From Anderseniella sp. (GTDB taxonomy: Bacteria; Pseudomonadota; Alphaproteobacteria; Rhizobiales; Aestuariivirgaceae), in contig DAOUPT010000003.1 of the NCBI GenBank assembly GCA_030626025.1, forward strand, positions 1 through 64,000: 64,000 nucleotides of DNA, in the 5' to 3' direction. Under the pieces are notes generated by a model. That model saw only the letters and a program-made list of their open reading frames with translations. It searched no databases and was not told the origin of the DNA. Below are positions 43,672-52,868 of the stretch, one piece after another; the first letter of the stretch is position 1; every line of letters starts with the position of its first letter. The position numbers and the translations under genes were made by a program.

Positions 43672-44040
43672 TTACCCGCAACGCGCTTGCATATTCCAGG
43701 AACCACCAGCATGTTGGGTTGTACCGGGAAGCACCACCGCTTTTTGACCACGGGCACAGGCAAAATGGCGTATAGCAGATGAAACCACATCGCTAACAAT
43801 TTTTTGGTCACCCGGCTTGTTGCCAAGCTTCCGCCCGCCCTTACCGATGATATTGACCGCATAAGCATCGCGGTGCGCCCGATATTTAAAACGCAACTTG
43901 TAATGTTTGCCATTATAAAAAACCGGCTCGGAATGATTAACACCATCTGCATAGGGCGAAGATACAACCCGTGGTTTGTTTTGAGCACACGCCCCTGTCA
44001 TTACCGCTATTAAAGCCATTAATACCGCATACCGCATCAT
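43672..44040 (-). CDS. Small putative lipoprotein of unknown function
   Basis: A 122-residue exported protein. A short signal peptide ends in MTGAC, which reads as a lipobox with Cys18, although the -3 residue (Thr) is atypical. The mature domain (HYKLRFKYRAHRDAYAV, then DVVSSAIRHFACARGQKAVVLPG) is not recognised. It lies 19 bases upstream of the cfa gene on the same strand and divergent from aatA. Confidence 0.6.
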   Translation of the reverse strand: MMRYAVLMALIAVMTGACAQNKPRVVSSPYADGVNHSEPVFYNGKHYKLRFKYRAHRDAYAVNIIGKGGRKLGNKPGDQKIVSDVVSSAIRHFACARGQKAVVLPGTTQHAGGSWNMQARCG

Positions 44041-44116
44041 TTGTTGTGTCTCTGCCTTTAGCGCGTTAAATTAAGGAATCAGTCGCCATCATTCATCAAT
44101 ATATTAAGACCGTACT

Positions 44117-45322
44117 ATGACCACATTCAATCCGCAAAGCATATTGTCATCACGCACCGCAGCTGTTGAAGAAGCCATCATCATTCGCATGTCACAAAAA
44201 GCCCGTGAAATGAAAGCTCAGGGTCACGACGTAATCTCGCTTACCATTGGGGAGCCCGATTTCGATACACCTCAACACATTCGCGACGCAGCCTACCAGG
44301 CCATGAATGACGGCTACACCCATTATGCCCCTATTCCAGGCATGCCAGAGCTTAGAAAGGCGCTGGCTAAAAAGCTCAAGAAGGAAAACCAACTGGATTA
44401 TGACTGGAGCGAAATTGTTGTTTCCAACGGTGCCAAACAGTCGATCACCAACGCGATTTTTGCAACTGTCGACGAGGGTGACGAAGTCATCCTTCTGGCC
44501 CCTTTCTGGGTTGCCTATGAAGGTGTCATTCGCATGGCTGGCGGCAAACCCATAATAATCTTTGCCGGGCTTGAAGACAATTTCAAACCACCGGCATCCC
44601 GGCTCAAAGCAGCCATGACGGCCAAAACCAAGCTGGTCATTCTCAACTCTCCAAACAACCCTACCGGCGCGATGTTCAACACGGATGAACTGGCGGAATT
44701 CGCAGCCGTTATTTGCGATCACCCACGCGCCATGGTTATCTCTGATGAGATTTACGAGTACATCAATTTTGATGAGGAACATGTCTCCATTGCTTCCCTG
44801 CCCGGCATGCAGTCACGCACCATCACCGTCAATGGGTTTTCCAAGGGCTTTGCCATGACCGGCTGGCGTTTGGGTTATGCGGCGGCCCCGGGTCCCATAG
44901 TCAAAGCAATGTCAAAGGTGCAAGGCACATTTACCGCTGGTGCCAATGCATTTGTTCAAATGGCCGCCGTTACAGCACTTGAAGGACCGCGCGATGATGT
45001 GGAGCATATGCGCCAAACCTATCTGGCCCGGCGCAATCTTGTGGTTGACGGGTTAAACGCCATTGACGGTATACAAGCGCCAAAACCGGCCGGTACATTT
45101 TATGTTTTTGCCGATGTCAGCAAATTGTTCGGCAAAACCCTGAGCAACCACAAGATTGATAACGTAGATGATTTATGCAATTGGCTACTCGAAGTCCATC
45201 ACGTGGCAACAGTTCCCGGCTCAGCCTTCGGCGATGCCAAATCCCTGCGCATTTCTTTTGCCACCAGCACTGAAAACCTGACCGAGGCAATAAAAAGGAT
45301 TGCCTGGGCTGTTAACCCGTGA
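44117..45322 (+). CDS. aatA: Aspartate/aromatic aminotransferase (class I)
   Basis: A 401-residue PLP-dependent aminotransferase. The Schiff-base Lys is residue 243 in FSKGFAMTGWRLGY; NSPNNPTGA (177-185), Asp210 and Tyr213 bind PLP. It matches the subgroup Ib aspartate transaminases common in alphaproteobacteria, which exchange aspartate and oxaloacetate. Convergent with the TadG-like gene, with 26 bases between them. Confidence 0.93.
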   Translation: MTTFNPQSILSSRTAAVEEAIIIRMSQKAREMKAQGHDVISLTIGEPDFDTPQHIRDAAYQAMNDGYTHYAPIPGMPELRKALAKKLKKENQLDYDWSEIVVSNGAKQSITNAIFATVDEGDEVILLAPFWVAYEGVIRMAGGKPIIIFAGLEDNFKPPASRLKAAMTAKTKLVILNSPNNPTGAMFNTDELAEFAAVICDHPRAMVISDEIYEYINFDEEHVSIASLPGMQSRTITVNGFSKGFAMTGWRLGYAAAPGPIVKAMSKVQGTFTAGANAFVQMAAVTALEGPRDDVEHMRQTYLARRNLVVDGLNAIDGIQAPKPAGTFYVFADVSKLFGKTLSNHKIDNVDDLCNWLLEVHHVATVPGSAFGDAKSLRISFATSTENLTEAIKRIAWAVNP

Positions 45323-45348
45323 CAATCCATTTTAAGCCTGTGTTCTGT

Positions 45349-46770
45349 TTACTGAGCAATCCGCAACAGTGCCAGTGATTTGGCAATCTTCTGAAAGGAA
45401 CTCGACAGCTCGGCTGAGTTATCGGCATTAAAGAAATGCGAAGGACTCGTTGCACAACTACGCAACATGCTGCGTGTACTAGTATCACTCACTTCAAAAG
45501 CAACTGTGTAGACAGTAATTTTTTCACCGGAATCCTTGATGTTTTGACAAATCTGCGATGTAAGCATGTCGGCTCTGGTTTTACTGCCACCACGGTGGTC
45601 CGGATATGTCGGGCTGACAGTGTTCTCACCATCTGTCATCAAAACAATTGCCCGCTGATGACTTGTCTTGCTGCCTCCGGTAGTGAAGTTGCCATTATTA
45701 TTGTTACCACTGCTGCTACCTGATGAATTGTTGGCAAATGGTTCTTCGCCTGACACCACACGCCACCCCCACATCAAACCAGCAGGAATATAGGTCGCAC
45801 CATTATCTGTCATCGCATCAATTTCTCTGACAATCTTATTCTTGTCTGCTGTCATCTCTGTAAGAGGGCGAGCACAGCTGCGGTTCATAATTCCAGGAAT
45901 TTTAAGGCTTGGACGCTCGTCGCGAGTATTCCAGGGATAATTACGTGAACCAACACAACCATACCAGCGAACATTCGTGGTCTGCCAATATGTTTGGCGA
46001 TAACGCGGACCATACCGATATTGGCACTGCTTATAACGATAGCTTTTTCGCTTGCCATCACGGTAATAATAGCGCGTCTTCCAACGGCAATTATAACGCT
46101 TGATAACCTTGCGAGCCCATCTGGTTTTACGCACTCTTTTAGTGCTATCTGGATCAATATCAGCCCATGAAGCATTTCTGTTTTTCATACCGATATTTAC
46201 ATAGTCAGCAAATGGCACCAGTCCAAACCTGATCTCACTATCGCGGCCCTTAGAATCGCGCAGCGTATTTACCAGCTCTTTGGATGCTTTTTTGAGCGTA
46301 CTTAATTTTCGCCCCCCCATCGACCCGGTATTATCCAGAACAAGAGCAACATCCATATCACCATATTCTCTTGAGACAATTGAGGTGGCCGATACTTTTA
46401 TCGAGTTTTGCCCGACAATCCTCATCATACTCGTGCTCATATTGGTATTGAGAGAGATCTTAAGGTTGCCATTGTCAAGCGTAACAACTTTAACAGTCGG
46501 CGGAGGAAAATTTCCCGTCAATGCACCATTTTTCTTGAGGTAATCTTTAACGATCTTGTTCAATGCTGCGTCATCACTGGCATCTGAAGACGCCGCTGCC
46601 AGACCGGCATTATCTGCCGCCATCAGAAATTTGGCTTGTAGTTGCGAAGCCTGGACATAATCCAACGCAACCCCCATCGCCATCACAATCGGCACCGCCG
46701 CCACGCCAAATGTAAGCGCGATAGTACCGTTTGTATCTTTGAAAAACTTTTTAAACAACTGCATCTTCAT
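45349..46770 (-). CDS. TadG-like VWA protein with Tyr/Arg-rich insert
   Basis: A 473-residue secreted/anchored protein. An N-terminal TadE/TadG segment (TNGTIALTFGVAAVPIVMAMG, about 13-33) inserts in the membrane. A VWA domain follows with MIDAS motif DNTGSM (146-151). Between about 211 and 275 lies a basic, aromatic insert (TRYYYRDGKRKSYRYK, QYRYGPRYRQTYW) with four cysteines, far from normal VWA sequence. The distal part contains a Ser/Gly/Asn linker (about 350-370), MTDGENT and a C-terminal amphipathic helix. Tad proteins make Flp pili, but no tad genes are nearby, so adhesion is an inference. Confidence 0.8.
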   Translation of the reverse strand: MKMQLFKKFFKDTNGTIALTFGVAAVPIVMAMGVALDYVQASQLQAKFLMAADNAGLAAASSDASDDAALNKIVKDYLKKNGALTGNFPPPTVKVVTLDNGNLKISLNTNMSTSMMRIVGQNSIKVSATSIVSREYGDMDVALVLDNTGSMGGRKLSTLKKASKELVNTLRDSKGRDSEIRFGLVPFADYVNIGMKNRNASWADIDPDSTKRVRKTRWARKVIKRYNCRWKTRYYYRDGKRKSYRYKQCQYRYGPRYRQTYWQTTNVRWYGCVGSRNYPWNTRDERPSLKIPGIMNRSCARPLTEMTADKNKIVREIDAMTDNGATYIPAGLMWGWRVVSGEEPFANNSSGSSSGNNNNGNFTTGGSKTSHQRAIVLMTDGENTVSPTYPDHRGGSKTRADMLTSQICQNIKDSGEKITVYTVAFEVSDTSTRSMLRSCATSPSHFFNADNSAELSSSFQKIAKSLALLRIAQ

Positions 46771-46959
46771 TACTCACTACTTAAACTGACAAACTCTAGA
46801 TCAATTATCTTTCTGCTTATATTCCCAACTATAACTCCCAAGACCTAACACCGGCTTATCAAAGGTGCTAAAAAATGTTTAAAGGTTCCGGTGATCAGGC
46901 GCGGTTGCAAAACGCCTCGTTAACCATTTCAGCCAGCAATCCGACAAGCATAATGTTTG

Positions 46960-47787
46960 TCAGAGTTCTTGCAGATCGGCAAAACCAGGCACGCCCTTCA
47001 TGAAACGGAAATCACCGTGATCTGCGATTGATGTCATCACATCACCCAAGTTTCCCATAACCGCCTGCATTGGTCGTGGACCGGTTGAGATGCGGGCAAT
47101 TCCGGCCGTCGACAACTGCGCAATCGATGGTGTGTTTTCATCCATAACAATAACACTAACCGGGCCCCCAATTGCCGTTACCAGTTTGCTGATGATATCA
47201 ATATCAGCAACTCCCGGCACAAAAACACAATCCGCACCAGCTTCAAGCCAGGCCTTTCCCCGTGTTATGGTGTCTTTGAAAACCTCATCACCTTTCAAGC
47301 CAAGTAAATACCCATCCGCGCGTGCGTTAATATAGATGTCAATGTCAGCCTTCACACCAGCCTGCCGGGCAGCGGAAAGTCGCGCCTGCATGTCGGCAAT
47401 TGATCTTTGTTGGCCACCAGCAATGCTGTCTTCTATGTTAACCCCGATGGCCCCCGACTCAATCACCGCCGCAATGGATTGACCAACTTCGTCAGCTGTC
47501 TCGCCAAATCCCTTTTCCATATCGGCACTGACCGGCACATCGACGCTGTTGCAAATCAGCGAAACCGTATCAAGCATCTGCTCAAGACTTAATCCTTCAC
47601 CATCAGGCACACCGCGAGCCCATGAAATACTGGCGCTTGCAGTCGCTATTGCCGGTGCTCCGGAATGTTGCAGCACTTTAGCGCTGATAACATCCCAGCA
47701 ATTGGGCAATACAAGTAGTTTATCGCCATGATGGAGCGATCTGAAAACTCTGGCTTTGTCCTGCTGTTGCACTTTACTTCGTTGCAT
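46960..47787 (-). CDS. Isocitrate lyase/PEP mutase family protein
   Basis: A 275-residue TIM-barrel of the PEP mutase/methylisocitrate lyase family. The metal-binding acidic residues are in VSADMEKGFGET (about 78-90) and GVNIEDS (133-139), and YINARADGYL holds the conserved Arg/Asp. The KKCGH lyase loop of true isocitrate lyases is not seen. A carboxyphosphoenolpyruvate-like or 2,3-dimethylmalate-type substrate is possible. It stands alone, divergent from the ABC operon. Confidence 0.85.
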   Translation of the reverse strand: MQRSKVQQQDKARVFRSLHHGDKLLVLPNCWDVISAKVLQHSGAPAIATASASISWARGVPDGEGLSLEQMLDTVSLICNSVDVPVSADMEKGFGETADEVGQSIAAVIESGAIGVNIEDSIAGGQQRSIADMQARLSAARQAGVKADIDIYINARADGYLLGLKGDEVFKDTITRGKAWLEAGADCVFVPGVADIDIISKLVTAIGGPVSVIVMDENTPSIAQLSTAGIARISTGPRPMQAVMGNLGDVMTSIADHGDFRFMKGVPGFADLQEL

Positions 47788-47927
47788 TTAAATGACTCCC
47801 GGAAGGTCTTTGTACCAATTGCCCAACACTACCCACACATTTACACCGGTACAATCCATATTTTCGTTGTTTTCCGCCCCGATTTTGCGTAAAAACCCAG
47901 AAAAACACGTTCCTTAAGGGGGGAGCT

Positions 47928-48710
47928 TTGTCAGCAGGGATTACAGTAAGCAGCGTCTCAAAATTGTTTGGCGGTATAAGAGCGGTAAATAACTGCAGCC
48001 TCGAGGTCGAAGCAGGATCGGTTACTGGCCTCATCGGCCCCAACGGTGCTGGCAAAACCACCCTGTTTAATATGGTCGCCGGTGCTTTTGCACCGACATC
48101 GGGCCAGATTTTTTTTGATGGCGAGGACATTACTGGCCTTCCTTCAAACGTGCTGTTCGGCAAAGGCCTCTTGCGAACTTTTCAAATCGCTCACGAGTTT
48201 TCAAACATGACAGCCTTTGAAAACCTGATGATGGTTCCCGGCGACCAGCCCGGGGAAAATATCATCACCGCATGTTTTCGTCCTTCGCTGGTCCGCGATC
48301 GCGAAACCGAAATCAAGGCTCGCGCTAATGAGGTGATTGATTTTCTGTCCATCGCCCACATCAAAAACGAACTGGCCGGCAACCTTTCCGGTGGCCAAAA
48401 AAAACTGCTCGAACTTGGCCGTACCATGATGGTCGATGCCAAAACAGTTTTACTTGATGAGGTTGCAGCCGGTGTCAATCGTACCTTATTGCAAAATCTG
48501 ACTGACAATATCCAGCGCATGAACCGCGAACTCGGCTATACGTTTTTTGTTATCGAACACGACATGGACATGATCGCCAAACTTTGTGACCCGGTTATTG
48601 TCATGGCCCAGGGCACAGTAATGACCACCGGCCATATTGATGAAATTCGTGCCAATCCAAAGGTTATCGAAGCCTATTTCGGCTCACCGCCCAAACAGGG
48701 AGCTGCTTGA
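47928..48710 (+). CDS. livG: Branched-chain amino acid-type ABC transporter ATPase
   Basis: A 260-residue LivG-type ATPase. Walker A is GPNGAGKTT (about 37-45), the signature is LSGGQKKLLELGR and Walker B VLLDEVAAGVN. The start is TTG at 47928, right after a very strong AAGGGGGGAG ribosome-binding site; no better ATG exists. First gene of an operon that continues with livF, livH, livM and a glyoxalase-cupin gene. The high-affinity substrate may not be leucine. Confidence 0.93.
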   Translation: MSAGITVSSVSKLFGGIRAVNNCSLEVEAGSVTGLIGPNGAGKTTLFNMVAGAFAPTSGQIFFDGEDITGLPSNVLFGKGLLRTFQIAHEFSNMTAFENLMMVPGDQPGENIITACFRPSLVRDRETEIKARANEVIDFLSIAHIKNELAGNLSGGQKKLLELGRTMMVDAKTVLLDEVAAGVNRTLLQNLTDNIQRMNRELGYTFFVIEHDMDMIAKLCDPVIVMAQGTVMTTGHIDEIRANPKVIEAYFGSPPKQGAA

Positions 48711-49414
48711 TGGCGCTGCTTGAAGCAAAAGGCCTGTATGCCGGTTATGGCGGCATGAATATTCTCAACGGTGTCGATGCTGTTATCGATGCCGATGAAA
48801 TCGGCGTTATAATCGGAGCCAACGGCGCCGGTAAATCCACTCTGCTCAAAGCCATTTTCGGCCTGCTGCATGTCTCGCAAGGCACAGTTAAACTTGCTGG
48901 CAAGGACATCACCAACATGGCCCCGGACAAGTTGGTTCGGGCCGGAATGGCTTTTGTGCCGCAAGAGCAAAATATTTTCCCCTCCCTGAGCGTTGAGGAA
49001 AATCTCGAGATGGGTGCCTTTGTCCGCCGTGATGACTTTTCCCATTTGATCGAACAAATCTACGGTTACTTCCCCGACCTCGCCGAAAAGCGCAATCAGC
49101 CAGCCGGTGAACTTTCAGGCGGTCAGCGCCAGATGGTCGCCATGGGTCGCGCTTTGATGATTGAACCCTCTCTGCTGCTGCTTGATGAACCCACCGCCGG
49201 ACTGTCACCACGCTATATGAATGAAATTTTTGAACGGATTATTGCCATCAACAAAACCGGCGTCGGGGTATTGATGGTCGAGCAAAACGCCAAGCAAGCG
49301 CTTGCCATAGCCCATAAAGGCTTTGTCCTGGCCAATGGCCGCAATCGTTTCACTAACACCGGAGAGGCTCTCCTCAACGATCCGGAAGTTGCAAAAAGCT
49401 TCCTGGGAGGATAG
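48710..49414 (+). CDS. livF: Branched-chain amino acid-type ABC transporter ATPase
   Basis: A 234-residue LivF-type ATPase with Walker A GANGAGKST, signature LSGGQRQMVAMGRAL and Walker B LLLLDEPTAGLSP. The start ATG shares one base with the livG stop (TGATG). A TTG one codon earlier is possible. It pairs with LivG as the second nucleotide-binding subunit. Confidence 0.93.
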   Translation: MALLEAKGLYAGYGGMNILNGVDAVIDADEIGVIIGANGAGKSTLLKAIFGLLHVSQGTVKLAGKDITNMAPDKLVRAGMAFVPQEQNIFPSLSVEENLEMGAFVRRDDFSHLIEQIYGYFPDLAEKRNQPAGELSGGQRQMVAMGRALMIEPSLLLLDEPTAGLSPRYMNEIFERIIAINKTGVGVLMVEQNAKQALAIAHKGFVLANGRNRFTNTGEALLNDPEVAKSFLGG

Positions 49415-49426
49415 TGGAGAACAGCC

Positions 49427-50440
49427 ATGAATGAACTGATTTTTTTCTTTAACAAAGTCATTGTCGCCGGATCTGTGATCGGCTCCATCTATGCGATGGG
49501 CGCAATCGGCGTCACACTGGTCTTTGCAATCTTGCGCTTTGCTCATTTCGCCCATGCCGATCTGATGACACTGGGGGCGTTTTTCTCCTACATTCTCGTC
49601 GTCGCCTTCCCCGAGCTGGGCGGATTTGTAGGACTACCAACCGGTTTTGTGGTGTTACCTGTAGCCATGGTTTTGACCGCGATTTTTGCCATCGGTCTTG
49701 ACAAGACCTTCTATAAGCCGTTGCGTGACAAGAATGTAAAACCTGTCGTCATCGTCATCGCATCGGTTGGCGTTACCCTGATGATCCAGGGTGTGATCCG
49801 CCTTTTTGCCGGCACCACATCGCGCAATTTCTTTTCTGTCGATGGTGTCGCTGGCAAGGATATTTTCCGTATCAAACTGCCCTTTGAAGCCGCCAGCCGG
49901 AAAATTTTCATTACCGAACCACAAATATTACTATTCATATTCCTCATCCTTGCTGTGGGCCTGTTGCATTACTTTCTGACCCGCACCCGATTGGGCAAGG
50001 CCATGCGGGCCATGTCTGATAATCCGGACCTTGCCAGGGTTTCGGGCATCAATACAAATGTTGTTGTCTGGACCACATGGATTATCGCCGGTGGCCTTGC
50101 TGCTGCAGCCGGTACCTTGTTATCAATGGACGTTATTCTCAAACCGGACCTGAGTTTCAATATTCTGTTACCGATATTTGCTGCTGCCATTGTCGGTGGC
50201 GTTGGCCAGCCATATGGTGCAATCGCCGGTGGCTTTGTCGTCGGCTTTGCCGAAACCCTGTCAGTGTTTAACTGGGCCATCCTGCTGCGACCGTTCAGGG
50301 ACTCCATACCGGAATGGATTGAGCTCCCTTCGAAAATCGCCTTCGTACCAACCGAATACAAGATCATCGTCCCCTTTGTTCTATTGATCGCGATTCTGGT
50401 TTGGAAACCGACCGGGATCTTTAAGGGGAAAGTATTGTGA
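49427..50440 (+). CDS. livH: ABC transporter permease, LivH type
   Basis: A 337-residue membrane protein with about eight spans. GSIYAMGAIGVTLVFAILRFAHFAHADLMTLGAF is the LivH start pattern, and GGVGQPYGAIAGGFVVGFAETL is the EAA-like region. The length is slightly longer than usual (about 300). Its end overlaps livM by one base. Confidence 0.93.
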   Translation: MNELIFFFNKVIVAGSVIGSIYAMGAIGVTLVFAILRFAHFAHADLMTLGAFFSYILVVAFPELGGFVGLPTGFVVLPVAMVLTAIFAIGLDKTFYKPLRDKNVKPVVIVIASVGVTLMIQGVIRLFAGTTSRNFFSVDGVAGKDIFRIKLPFEAASRKIFITEPQILLFIFLILAVGLLHYFLTRTRLGKAMRAMSDNPDLARVSGINTNVVVWTTWIIAGGLAAAAGTLLSMDVILKPDLSFNILLPIFAAAIVGGVGQPYGAIAGGFVVGFAETLSVFNWAILLRPFRDSIPEWIELPSKIAFVPTEYKIIVPFVLLIAILVWKPTGIFKGKVL

Positions 50441-51714
50441 TGACTTCACTCACCTCAGTCAAACGCGAAATAGTCCTTTTTTCCGGCCTCGGTCTTTTCC
50501 TCGCCCTGATCTTTTTTCAAATGGGCACCGCCTTTTCCCTGCGCATGTTAATTGAAGCTGCCTGCTATGCCATCATTGCATTAGGGCTTACAATTCAATG
50601 GGGTTACGCCGGATTGTTCAACACCGGCATCATGGGGTTTATCGCTGTCGGTGGTTTCTTCACCGTGTTGATATCTTTTCCGGTCAACGACAAATTCTGG
50701 AACTCTGATGGTCCAGCTGAACTAGGCGTGGTTGGCCTGTATCTGCTGGCAGGTATCGCCATCACCTGGGCAGTCAGCAAAAGTCACCGCTTTGGCTTCC
50801 CCAAAAAGCTGGTCACTTTTCTGACGGTTTTAACCTTTGCCATTTCATATCTTGTCGTTATTTCAGCCCTTGAACCAGCCGCCGACAAAATTGAATCCGG
50901 GGCCGGTTTCATCGGCGGGTTAGGTTTGCCCGTTTTTGCCGGATGGATCATCGGTGCCCTTGGCGCCGGCGTTGTTGCCTATTATGTCGGACGCATTTGC
51001 CTTGGCCTGCGCAGTGACTATCTTGCCATTGCCACACTCGGTATTGCAGAAATCATCAAGGCAGTTTTTAAGAACGCCGACTGGTTGACACAGGGAACCC
51101 TCACCGTATCACCCCTGCCCTGGCCGGTCCCTACCCCCAACGATATCGGCTTTGTGGCTGCCCGTGCCGGTTATTTGACCGTTACCGCCATCATTGTTGT
51201 GGTTATTTTATTCTTCCTGCAACGCGCTTATAACGCCCCATGGGGTCGGATGATGCGGGCCATTCGTGACAATGAAGTTTCATCATCGGCCATGGGCAAA
51301 GACGTCAACAAGCGCCGCCTTGAGATTTTCATCCTCGGCTGCATGCTGATGGGGCTTGGCGGCGCCGCGCTGGTAACCTCGACACGGATTTTTGACCCCT
51401 CAGGATTTTTGCCGCTCAACCACACTTTTCTGATTTGGGTGATGGTGATCCTCGGTGGCTCCGGCAACAATCTGGGTGCCATTTTTGGTGCTATATTTGT
51501 TTATATTATCTGGACAATTTCAGAGCCGATGGCAATTTTGATATTCGAGGCCGTCAAGGTTTACGGCAATGACTGGTTCGGCTGGCAGGCCCCGTCCGAC
51601 CTGATGGCTCGCGCCCTGCAAATGCGGGTTTTCGTTATCGGCCTGACCATCACGCTGGTCTTGCGCTATGCACCCCAAGGTGTGTTGCCGGAAAAAGTTA
51701 TCCACCATGGCTGA
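50440..51714 (+). CDS. livM: ABC transporter permease, LivM type
   Basis: A 424-residue LivM-type permease. ALGLTIQWGYAGLFNTGIMGFIAVGGFF near the start and GRMMRAIRDNEVSSSAMGKDVNKRRLEIF in the cytoplasmic coupling loop identify it. ATG 50440 follows AAGGGGAAAG; GTG 50437 also fits. Its end overlaps the next gene by eight bases, tying that gene into the operon. Confidence 0.92.
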   Translation: MTSLTSVKREIVLFSGLGLFLALIFFQMGTAFSLRMLIEAACYAIIALGLTIQWGYAGLFNTGIMGFIAVGGFFTVLISFPVNDKFWNSDGPAELGVVGLYLLAGIAITWAVSKSHRFGFPKKLVTFLTVLTFAISYLVVISALEPAADKIESGAGFIGGLGLPVFAGWIIGALGAGVVAYYVGRICLGLRSDYLAIATLGIAEIIKAVFKNADWLTQGTLTVSPLPWPVPTPNDIGFVAARAGYLTVTAIIVVVILFFLQRAYNAPWGRMMRAIRDNEVSSSAMGKDVNKRRLEIFILGCMLMGLGGAALVTSTRIFDPSGFLPLNHTFLIWVMVILGGSGNNLGAIFGAIFVYIIWTISEPMAILIFEAVKVYGNDWFGWQAPSDLMARALQMRVFVIGLTITLVLRYAPQGVLPEKVIHHG

Positions 51715-52798
51715 ACCGGTACTGGACATACAGGCAGCAGAAATAATTCTCGGTTGCAACGATATCGCCGAAGCGCTTGAGTTCTTCCAGACCCGCCTCG
51801 GTTTCCAGCTGCAAACAATTTTCCCGTCAGATGACCCCCAGGTAGTAGTGCTTTCCGGCTATGGCATTTCAATAAGGTTGAACCGCAACCATCAAGGTGA
51901 CCCCGGTGTAATCCGGCTCCTGAGCAACGACCCCGACCTGATCGGCACCACGCTTACCGCCCCGAACGGCACGGAAATCATTTTCGCAGATGCCAATCCA
52001 AAGCTGGTTGTCCCGCCACCAACCAACGAACTGGTAGTTTCAAAACTGCGCGATAACTCCCGCAACCGCCCACAATGGCAAACGGGTCGGGCCGGTATGC
52101 AATACCGCGACCTGATCCCCTCACGCCTTGGCGGCCATGTCATCGCCTCACACATTGCCATTCCAACCGGCGGTCCGGTGGGCGATTACGTCCACTATCA
52201 CAAAGTCCATTTCCAGATGATCTTCTGCTTCAAGGGCTGGGTGAAAGTCTATTATGAAGACAATGGTGATATGCTGACGATTACTCCCGGCGACTGCTTT
52301 TTACAGCCACCGGAAATCCGCCATCAGGTCATGGAGTCATCAGATGGTCTTGAAGTCATTGAGGTCACGATTCCCTCGGCTCATATGACCTTTCCTGACA
52401 ACCACATGACGCTACCCTCGCCTGACTTGCGCCCGGACCGCCAATATGCCGGTCAGAAATTCGTCCACCACATTGCCCACACAGCGCCCTGGAAACCCTG
52501 GCGCTTCGACGGTTTTGAGGCTCGCGATGTCGAAATCAATGCCGCCACCAATGGCGTTGCAGATGTCAAAGTTGCCCGCCCGATCTCACCATCCGACAGT
52601 GTCACCCTGAGCCACAATTGCCCGATGCTTTTTAATTTTGTTCTGGCCGGACAACTGAACTTTGATGGCGACACCCTTAAATCCGGCGACAGCTTCGTCA
52701 TACCATCAGACCGCAAATACACCTTGTCAGCGTTTTCTGACGACCTTCAATTGCTCGAAGTGGCTGTTCCTGCGGGTTTCGAGACAACGCTCTACTAA
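51707..52798 (+). CDS. Glyoxalase-fold plus bicupin fusion protein
   Basis: A 363-residue cytoplasmic protein. Residues about 8-95 show a VOC/glyoxalase-like fold (ILGCNDIAEALEFFQTRLGFQLQ). Two cupin domains follow: the first (about 140-220) has HYHKVHFQMIFCFKGWVKVYYED with metal-binding His and later FLQPPEIRHQV; the second (about 285-360, NFVLAGQLNFDG, SGDSFVIPSDRKYTL) lacks the full His set. Dioxygenase or isomerase activity is possible. It starts inside livM, eight bases before its stop, so it is transcribed with the importer and likely acts on the imported compound. Confidence 0.78.
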   Translation: MAEPVLDIQAAEIILGCNDIAEALEFFQTRLGFQLQTIFPSDDPQVVVLSGYGISIRLNRNHQGDPGVIRLLSNDPDLIGTTLTAPNGTEIIFADANPKLVVPPPTNELVVSKLRDNSRNRPQWQTGRAGMQYRDLIPSRLGGHVIASHIAIPTGGPVGDYVHYHKVHFQMIFCFKGWVKVYYEDNGDMLTITPGDCFLQPPEIRHQVMESSDGLEVIEVTIPSAHMTFPDNHMTLPSPDLRPDRQYAGQKFVHHIAHTAPWKPWRFDGFEARDVEINAATNGVADVKVARPISPSDSVTLSHNCPMLFNFVLAGQLNFDGDTLKSGDSFVIPSDRKYTLSAFSDDLQLLEVAVPAGFETTLY

Positions 52799-52815
52799 AA
52801 AACACTCTGTTAAAC

Positions 52816-52848
52816 AAAAAAACCCGGGGCGCGAACCCCGGGTTTTTG
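52816..52848. terminator. Bidirectional terminator between the liv operon and the livJ-like gene
   Basis: A-run, then AACCCGGGG (52821-52829), a 6-base loop, CCCCGGGTT (52836-52844), then T-run. The perfect 9-bp stem with A/T tails on both sides serves both converging genes. Confidence 0.92.
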
Positions 52849-52868
52849 AAATTGTATCGGCAAATGCC

